A stretch of DNA of 64,000 nucleotides from Pegea sp. RAD2-039 (Eukaryota > Chordata > Thaliacea > Salpida > Salpidae), in the NCBI GenBank assembly GCA_034620365.1, contig JAQGEQ010000043.1, positions 372,001-436,000 of the forward strand, written 5' to 3'. A program made the translations under genes and the position numbers. The notes beneath the pieces were generated by a model. The model was not told the DNA's origin, did not search any database, and worked only from the letters and a program-made list of their open reading frames with translations. Within the stretch, counting starts at the first letter, position 1. Every line of letters starts with the position of its first letter. Below are positions 57,820-64,000 of this stretch, piece after piece.

Positions 57820-59770
57820 TAAATAGTATTCATGTATTTGGCAGCATTGAAAACAGAAATCCAGACAACACCTGATAGACTTATTAATACCACCATAATT
57901 TCAACGATACAAATTTCGTTTGGTTGGAGTTATTACGTTCATGGAAAAAGTTTTATGAAGCTTGAATTCAATCATGTTATGATTGCAAGTTATACAAAAG
58001 AGTTCTTTTTGATCAACATAGATAATGTTGTGAGGGTTTGATGTGATAAAAAAATCCAAAGTATTACCACTAACTTGGGTAGGAAAAGTATCCATCTGAG
58101 ATAGATTATTGGCATCGAGGAAACATACAAAAGAATGACTTAAAATAGCTGAATTAGTATTGTCACTATCCAAGTTTAACGATTTTCCAATATTTGGGTT
58201 ATTCCAATCAATTTTACTAAAATTAAAATTCCCAAAATAGATATCTCATGACACACAACAACTCTTCAGAACCTTCAATAAGGCCTTAACAGTAATCCAG
58301 TCATTAGTTTTAGAGGGTGGTAGGTAGGTACATATGAAACTAGAAAATTTGAATCATGAGTAATGAAAATTGAAAGCAATAATCTCAAACCCTGAAGAAT
58401 TAATAGGATCGATCTGAATTCTGGAGATCATGGGTGCAAGCGATGTTTTGTAAATTACGCAAACACCGCCGCCTCTATCATACAGTCTGTGACAGCGCAA
58501 AACACAAAAACATTATCGTCAACCAGAAAAGAATCAGGATAAAACGGTTTCAACCAAGTTTCAGTAATAAAAACAAATGTGAAATCTTCAGAATGCAAAA
58601 GAGCTTTCAATTGGAAAATTTTGTTAAGAATCGAACGTGCTTGAAGAACAAGTACAGAAAATGTGATAGAAGAATTGTCTTGTTGATGTTTGTGAGATTT
58701 GATGATGGGCTTCTGTAAATTGATATCTTGGGTATTAACAGTTGTGTCCGGAGAGAGTTTGAAAAAAGAAGATGTGGGTCCAGTGATTATTTGCCAATTC
58801 CGTTTTTTGAAAAAACCTTAATTCTAAAGGCCAATAGTGGACCTCGAACTTTGTATTTGAAATCAGTTGGTTGTTCCTTCTGATTTCGGTTAAACGCTTC
58901 TTTTAGAAGACGCTTATTTTCTAAGCGATCATCTTCACACATATCATGTGCTACTCTAATGCGCTCGAATCTTTTCTCAAGCTTTAGCTTATACAGCTTG
59001 GCAAGAAACTTGCATTTGTTCCAATTTTCCTGAAAGAACACTTTAAACGGTCTTTGATGATCTGAGCTTTTTGCTCCAAGTCTAGTCATTGATACCTTTG
59101 TAACGTCCACAAAATCAAGGCTTTGAGAGCACACTTGATTAAAAAGCTCACTTCATCATCTTTATCAGTCTCAGAGACACTATGGACAATGTTTTCTCTG
59201 TCCTCACGGTCAAAAGTGAGTTTTTTGTGCGTTTCGGTGACCTTCTTGGCAAGAAGCTTTCCCATGTTAGCATTTTTGTCGGAACCGGGATCACCGACCA
59301 CCGAGGCCCATGTGACTTGTTTCTTTGTAGAGTCATTCAGTTCGTCCATTGATTTAGACAAACTAGAAACTTTCTCATCAATCTTGGCAACATTTTGGCA
59401 ATTTCCGATTTAAGTTTTACTAATTCAGCAGATACAGATTTGCTGATGTCTGATAATAGGTTTTCATCAGAATTGGTTGAGTTAGCTGTTGTGTCGGTAG
59501 TTCTAAATTTAATGCAAAACCATTTAAATCCCATTTGCTTCATCTGGTTTTTATCAAACATATCATAAACTTTCTTGTTCACATCACTACATGTGAGATG
59601 AAAGCAGGAGAGATATTTAAAGCATTCAATTACCGGATCTTCACCAGAGCAAATTTTATTGCAGGATTGGCAATTGCAATCTTGCTTTGATGAAGTCGGT
59701 TTTTCAGTATTTTTTCATTACAGTTGACCGTAAGGTCTTGCCACTTTTATGTGGATCCACCATAGTTTTC
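57820..59770 (-). mobile_element. Non-LTR retrotransposon 5' part: ORF1 with PHD finger and APE endonuclease
   Basis: On the minus strand, ORF1 begins near ATG 59763 and contains a PHD-type zinc finger (CNCQSC, then C and a FHLTC end, about 59690-59580), a central Lys/Glu-rich part and a C-terminal region (MTRLGAKSSDHQRPFKVFF) ending at 58787. ORF2 starts near 58690 with APE endonuclease motifs (ARSILNK, FITETWLKP, YDRGGGVCVIY) and ends near 57830 (LDFFITS, then CNHNMI where SDH is expected). Several frameshifts and stops show it is defective. The reverse transcriptase is absent, which is odd because ordinary LINE copies lose the 5' end instead. A CR1-like group is suggested by the PHD-bearing ORF1. 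Confidence 0.85.
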
Positions 59771-59879
59771 ATAAAAGATTTTTACTGTCACCAATCACAA
59801 TATATATACTTTACAAATCATTTCCTATAAATAACTATATCACAACTTATAAGTACTTCTTCAAATTGAATATAACCTA

Positions 59880-60240
59880 TAACCTGAAACTTATTCAAAT
59901 ATAAAACATAATCATGTTAATCAGATCAAATTGTTTCTTCAATTACACAATTAGAACATGAAACCAGCTGCCATTAGACATTTTCATATCAAAATCATTC
60001 GTGCTGTTTAAGAGCTGAACCGTTATAATACTGCTATCACTGTCATTTCTAAGATATGATTCCATTTTACTTTATAGATTTAACACTAGATGTAACTATT
60101 CATTGATATAGAAACCACTGAAATGCCATGTGTTACATGTTTTCCTCCCTAGATTTCAAACTTAATTACATATAATAAGTGTGCGAATGTGTGTTAGCGA
60201 GAGATGCTTCATCAGATATCACAATTCGGTTTTTATTTTA
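59880..60240 (+). mobile_element. Non-LTR retrotransposon 3' end, same family as the copy at 31 kb
   Basis: The plus strand aligns with the sense strand of the 31 kb LINE from about 59919 (ATCAGATCAAATTGTTTCTT) through CAGCTGCCATTAGACATTTT and AACCGTTATAATACTGCT to the shared 3'UTR block CCATGTGTTACATGTTTT and GAATGTGTGTTAGCGAGAGA near 60180-60210. It codes the RT C-terminus (IRSNCFFNYTIRT, NQLPLDIFISKSF) with several in-frame stops, so it is more decayed than the other copy. It begins about 110-150 nt from the 5' end of the oppositely oriented LINE piece. Confidence 0.8.
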
Positions 60241-60869
60241 TTAGATATATAAAAATAAACTTTTTTTTATTTGTCAAACCTTTTGATAAGACTTCTGTAT
60301 ATTACCAGGTTTGCTCCTTATGAAAAATATTTTTCTAATAAATTTTCAATTTTTAAGCCGTAGTTGACAATCACAGCCTAATTTATTGAAAGCAGATAAA
60401 ATAAATTATCTAAAGTAAAATCTTTAATATATTTTGAATTTCAGTCAAAACTCTTACATTACTTGTATAAGATTAATAATTTCAGCTTATTAGTGACAAA
60501 AGTTAAATGATTTTTGTATAAAACTTGATAGTATCAAATAAATATTCTTCTTTACAACATTGTAGTAAGTTTATCATTTCATTGCTAATTACGTCAAATT
60601 AACAAATTAACAACTGTTGCTGTTATCAAAAATATCATAGGATATAGTTTTTAAAGTAAAATTTTTCATTTGAATGACTTGAAATGTTGGAAAACATTTT
60701 TCAACTGTAAATTAACTTTTTGTAAAATAAAATAACTTAGATTGAAAATTTAATTTGTTAATCTTTTCCTTATCATTTTTAAAACTCTTCAATTTAAATC
60801 TAAAGTTGAAATAGTATTGTATTTAATTGATGCTTTTTACATTTTGTTAAATCTGTACAAATGCTTTAC
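60241..60869. other. Intergenic stretch downstream of the LINE
   Basis: AT-rich, with no supported feature. Confidence 0.5.
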
Positions 60870-61064
60870 CTGGTAAACATACTGCAAGATGATCACTGTC
60901 TAGTGAAAAACTGCCATTTGATAAACATTCCACATGTAGATTGTTTTTAAATTCTCCAAATGCAATAAATCCTTTATTACACGAATAATTTTAGATTGCT
61001 CCTGAGACTGCCTTAGAAGATCCTGAATAAGATCCATTTTTTATTCCAGGAGGAATACCACATA
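60870..61064 (-). pseudogene. Sushi (CCP) domain exon with in-frame stop
   Basis: A 195-nt, phase 1-1 exon with good borders (TATATAG acceptor, GTAAAG donor) codes a sushi domain: CGIPPGIKNGSYSG, SGAI, NYSCNKGF, HVECLSNGSF and VCLP. One TAA replaces a codon between SGAI and NYSC; everything else is intact. It lies 299 nt past the stop of the MAM-sushi-CTLD gene on the same strand. It could be a dead exon of a longer ancestral gene, part of a neighbouring gene, or a functional exon carrying a polymorphism or sequencing error. Confidence 0.7.
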
Positions 61065-61362
61065 CTATATAGAATGCAGTGTAAAATAAGTGTTATCATA
61101 ATAACTCCCTGTTCTTAACCTTTCACAAAATATTGTGTATAAAACGAAATCAACGTCTTTCTAGCATTTTACGATTAGTTCTTACTTAGTTATTATCTGA
61201 ATCTAAAAGAAGCAATTACATTTCTTAGTCAACTTATTTTTGTTAAATAAAAAAGTTCAACAATATATAAATTTTTTGTATTTTTCAAATCTTTTGACAA
61301 AACAATTTTATTACTATCGCGCTTGCTCTAGAAAAATAATATTTTCCTAATTATCGAAGCTA
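61065..61362. other. Gap between the lectin gene stop and the sushi pseudo-exon
   Basis: 299 nt, probably including the lectin gene 3'UTR. No feature was assigned. Confidence 0.5.
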
Positions 61363-64000
61363 TTAAGAGCATGTTAAATTCTTGACTTCGCAAATTGCAT
61401 AATTTGGTGTGGAGCAATCAACATCATTCAGTGTATACACAGCTGTTTTTATTTCTTTAAACACTTGAACGCAATCTTCTTTCTTTAAATAATTGTTAAG
61501 CTCTCCGAACAACCATGAATAAAGCCGAGGGAATTTCGGGTTATTATAATCAAACACAGTATTGTCAATAAAAGTAAATGTTCCTTCTTTAACAACGTCA
61601 GTCAGTCCAATTAGCGGATTAAAAGTACCCCTTTCAGAAGCCAGGTTGTCAATCATAGTTTTTATTTCACTAAAAAAACAAAACGAAATCATTTTTGACC
61701 TGACTTTAGGAAACATATAAAGTCATATAACTTCATAAGCGATAACTTAGCTTAAAAGCTATCAGTTACTAGAAAATATAAAGATTAAATCTATTAATGC
61801 CGGTAAACATCAAATTAAAAATGCAAAACACTTTAAAGTGATAACTAATAAATATAGCTCAAAGCTAACAAAATGATGATAAATATATGTTTAGTGCTTG
61901 AAGAAATATGGTTAGTATTAAAGTCTCATCAAGAAATAATATTACTAGACAGATTCATTACGATAAAAAAATGAAAGCACATCAAAAATAATTTATTTAC
62001 TCGAAATAGGCTGAGCCAACATCAGTATATCCTAATGTTTGATGAATTATATTTCCTCCTATTGATTGACAATAAATTTGTGAATTCACAAAGTTGTCTT
62101 TAGTTGGTATAGCAAGAAACTCATATGAGACGTTACATTTTCTGCTATCAGACCACTCTGTGAAGAAGAAAAGTTTATAAAATCTAGAAATCTGATGATG
62201 TTCACTGTAAAAGTGCTAAATTATTGCAGTGATGCAAGCACTCCATAACTCTGTTAATGATAAGACTCAACTAATCAAAAATCAACTTCAGTAGAATTAA
62301 AAAAAATTTGATACACCTCTAAATAAAATTAATAATCACTTAATAATTTAAAAATCATTAATTCAAACGGATTAAACTTCTTGATAATTAAGCTTGCATT
62401 GTTTTTATGTAATATATCTGTAATTTAATTCTATTTATAAAATTTAATGTTTATAGTCTGAAAACAAAGTTAGTTGCAGTTTACTGCATATTAAAGCAGA
62501 GTAATCGAATAGATAGTAGACAAATATTCCTACTCTAATTTCTAAATTCAATTTCGAAGTATTTTAGGCTTTAAACATTTATTTTAGGGAATTTTTGATT
62601 AAGGTATTTTGAAATATACTTCATTTTATCGCTATATTATTTTCTATTATCTTAACCTGCTGTGGTTCAAGTGTAATTAATATTACTTAAATAAAACTTT
62701 CTACTAAATTTTGAGGATTTTGTTTATTGAATGCAAGCTTATGTTAAAAGTATTTTTATAGCAAATGTTAAATGTTTTTTGATAATTTAAACAACAACAG
62801 ATACATTTTACTTCTTATAATTCAATTCTTATAATCCTCGGTTAGATAAACAAGGCTTTTGATTTTTTGATATAGATGGTTTAAATTTACAACTAGAAGT
62901 TTGTTTATCAAAAAACATGTTGATAAAAAGTTTCATATTGTAGATACGAATGCATAAAAAATAATATTAGTTGAGAAATTTTAATTCGTATAAAAAAATC
63001 TCATGTTAAAAAAATGCCTAAAACACAACGAGGAACAACAGTAGAATTCCAACTACCATCATCTTGACAAGCTAATGTAAAATCATCCCCTTCAGCTTCA
63101 ACATAAGACTCATCACACACATAATCAATAATTGTTCCAAGCAAATATCTTCCATCTTCAAGTTCTGTTCGAGGAACAATTTTTCCATTTGCAGTATTAT
63201 AGAGCGAAGGGCATTCTAGTTGACAAAAGTAAAATTTATTTATAACTGATTAATCACTAAATCAATATTTACTTAGACTTTTTATAGATAATCAAATGAA
63301 AACAAGTATTTTTTAAATAATTTTAGTATTTTTGAAATAATTTCTAGTTTATAACGAAAAATAAAAATATTTTCTGAGACGTTTTAGCTTATTAATTTGC
63401 AGCAGCTCGTTGCTCATGTGTACCAAGACAATATTTACTTTAAGTGTTTTAAGCAAAGTCTTATACAATTTTATTTAGTATGTGAACAAAACATGATTAT
63501 TTAAAATTTAATAATTATTAAAACATAAGAAACACCTTAGTAGCAAAATTAACAGATTATGTTTTATTGTTTAAAACTGTAAATTTGTAATTACCACAGT
63601 TTTCAGCATTAATTTTGCTGAAGAAAATATCATCAACAGAAACATTAGTGGATGATTCTTCTGAGCGATCAACTGTAAATGCTAATTGATATGTTTCACG
63701 TGTGTTCATATAAAAAACCTTGTCTTGTAACCAAGTACCAGCTGATACTCTTGTATTTGACCATATCTGCCAAAATCACTTAAATATCATTTTTCGTATT
63801 TTGAGTTTGATTTACTTTTTTTTCATCTCCAGTGCTTATGCTTTTAGCAGTAAAAGACAACTTTGCAACGCTTAATCCAAATGATTTATATTTGAATTGC
63901 ATACAAATACAATATTCTGAGGATGGAGGTAAAAGTTGAACTGAAGCTAGTCGTGAAGATATTTTTGAACTTGATTTTGCCTCATCAAAATGCATATAGC
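61363..64000 (-). CDS. MAM-sushi-C-type lectin protein, 3' part
   Basis: Five exons: 63816-64000 (open at the window edge), 63595-63766, 63018-63215, 62001-62157 and 61363-61669. The first two code a MAM domain (YMHFDEAKS, CICMQFKYKSFG, WSNTRVSAGTWLQDKVF, TYQLAF, VDDIFFSKINAENC). The third is a sushi domain with four cysteines (ECPSLYN, TIIDYVC, LACQDDGSW, PRC). The last two form a C-type lectin-like domain: CQSIGGNI, FGELNNYLKKEDC, LNDVDCSTPNYAICE. The usual EPN sugar-binding motif reads ELN and WND reads LND, so carbohydrate binding is uncertain. The protein ends nine residues after ICE with no membrane anchor, suggesting secretion or surface association through N-terminal parts not seen. 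The 62158-63017 intron needs a GC donor to keep phase. Adhesion or immune recognition is typical of such mosaics but not shown here. Confidence 0.85.

Overview
This window is nuclear DNA of an AT-rich invertebrate animal. Genes are split by GT-AG introns, many of them about 50 nt long. The gene set is metazoan: a PDZRN-type scaffold, ARMC9, VPS51, PI4KB, TIPIN, an HHEX homeobox gene and a MAM/sushi/C-type-lectin protein. No rRNA, tRNA, CRISPR array or bacterial-type operon was seen. The exact phylum cannot be fixed from the sequence; small introns plus very low GC would fit several lineages. All gene models were built by hand from splice sites, reading phase and remembered family sequences.

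Layout. 0.8-7.3 kb (+): 3' part of a PDZRN3/4 (LNX-family) gene, whose 5' part lies outside the window. 7.6-18.7 kb: very AT-rich, gene-poor DNA. 18.7-23.5 kb (+): complete ARMC9 coding region in 18 exons. 25.7-29.7 kb (-): complete VPS51, convergent with ARMC9, with one reading-frame anomaly. 31.0-31.7 kb (-): 5'-truncated LINE. 32.4-38.4 kb (-): complete PI4KB in 14 exons. 39.0-39.7 kb (-): single-exon TIPIN. 39.7-50.7 kb: a second gene desert. 50.7-54.9 kb (+): HHEX in 3 exons, with a CpG-rich block in its second intron. 57.8-60.2 kb: two oppositely oriented LINE pieces that look like a twin-priming (5'-inversion) insertion. 60.9-64.0 kb (-): a sushi exon with an in-frame stop, then the 3' part of a MAM-sushi-CTLD gene running off the window edge.

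The genes are not one functional pathway. VPS51 (endosome-to-Golgi tethering) and PI4KB (Golgi PI4P synthesis) share a compartment but are separated by a LINE. TIPIN and PI4KB are tandem on the same strand, 675 nt apart. The points most worth a second look are the VPS51 frame break, the inverted LINE pair, the stop-bearing sushi exon, a cluster of inverted repeats in a PI4KB intron, CpG-rich blocks inside introns, a shared extended poly(A) motif, and a small orphan terminal exon coding a hydrophobic stretch plus lysine-rich tail. I did not find a convincing new multi-gene system.
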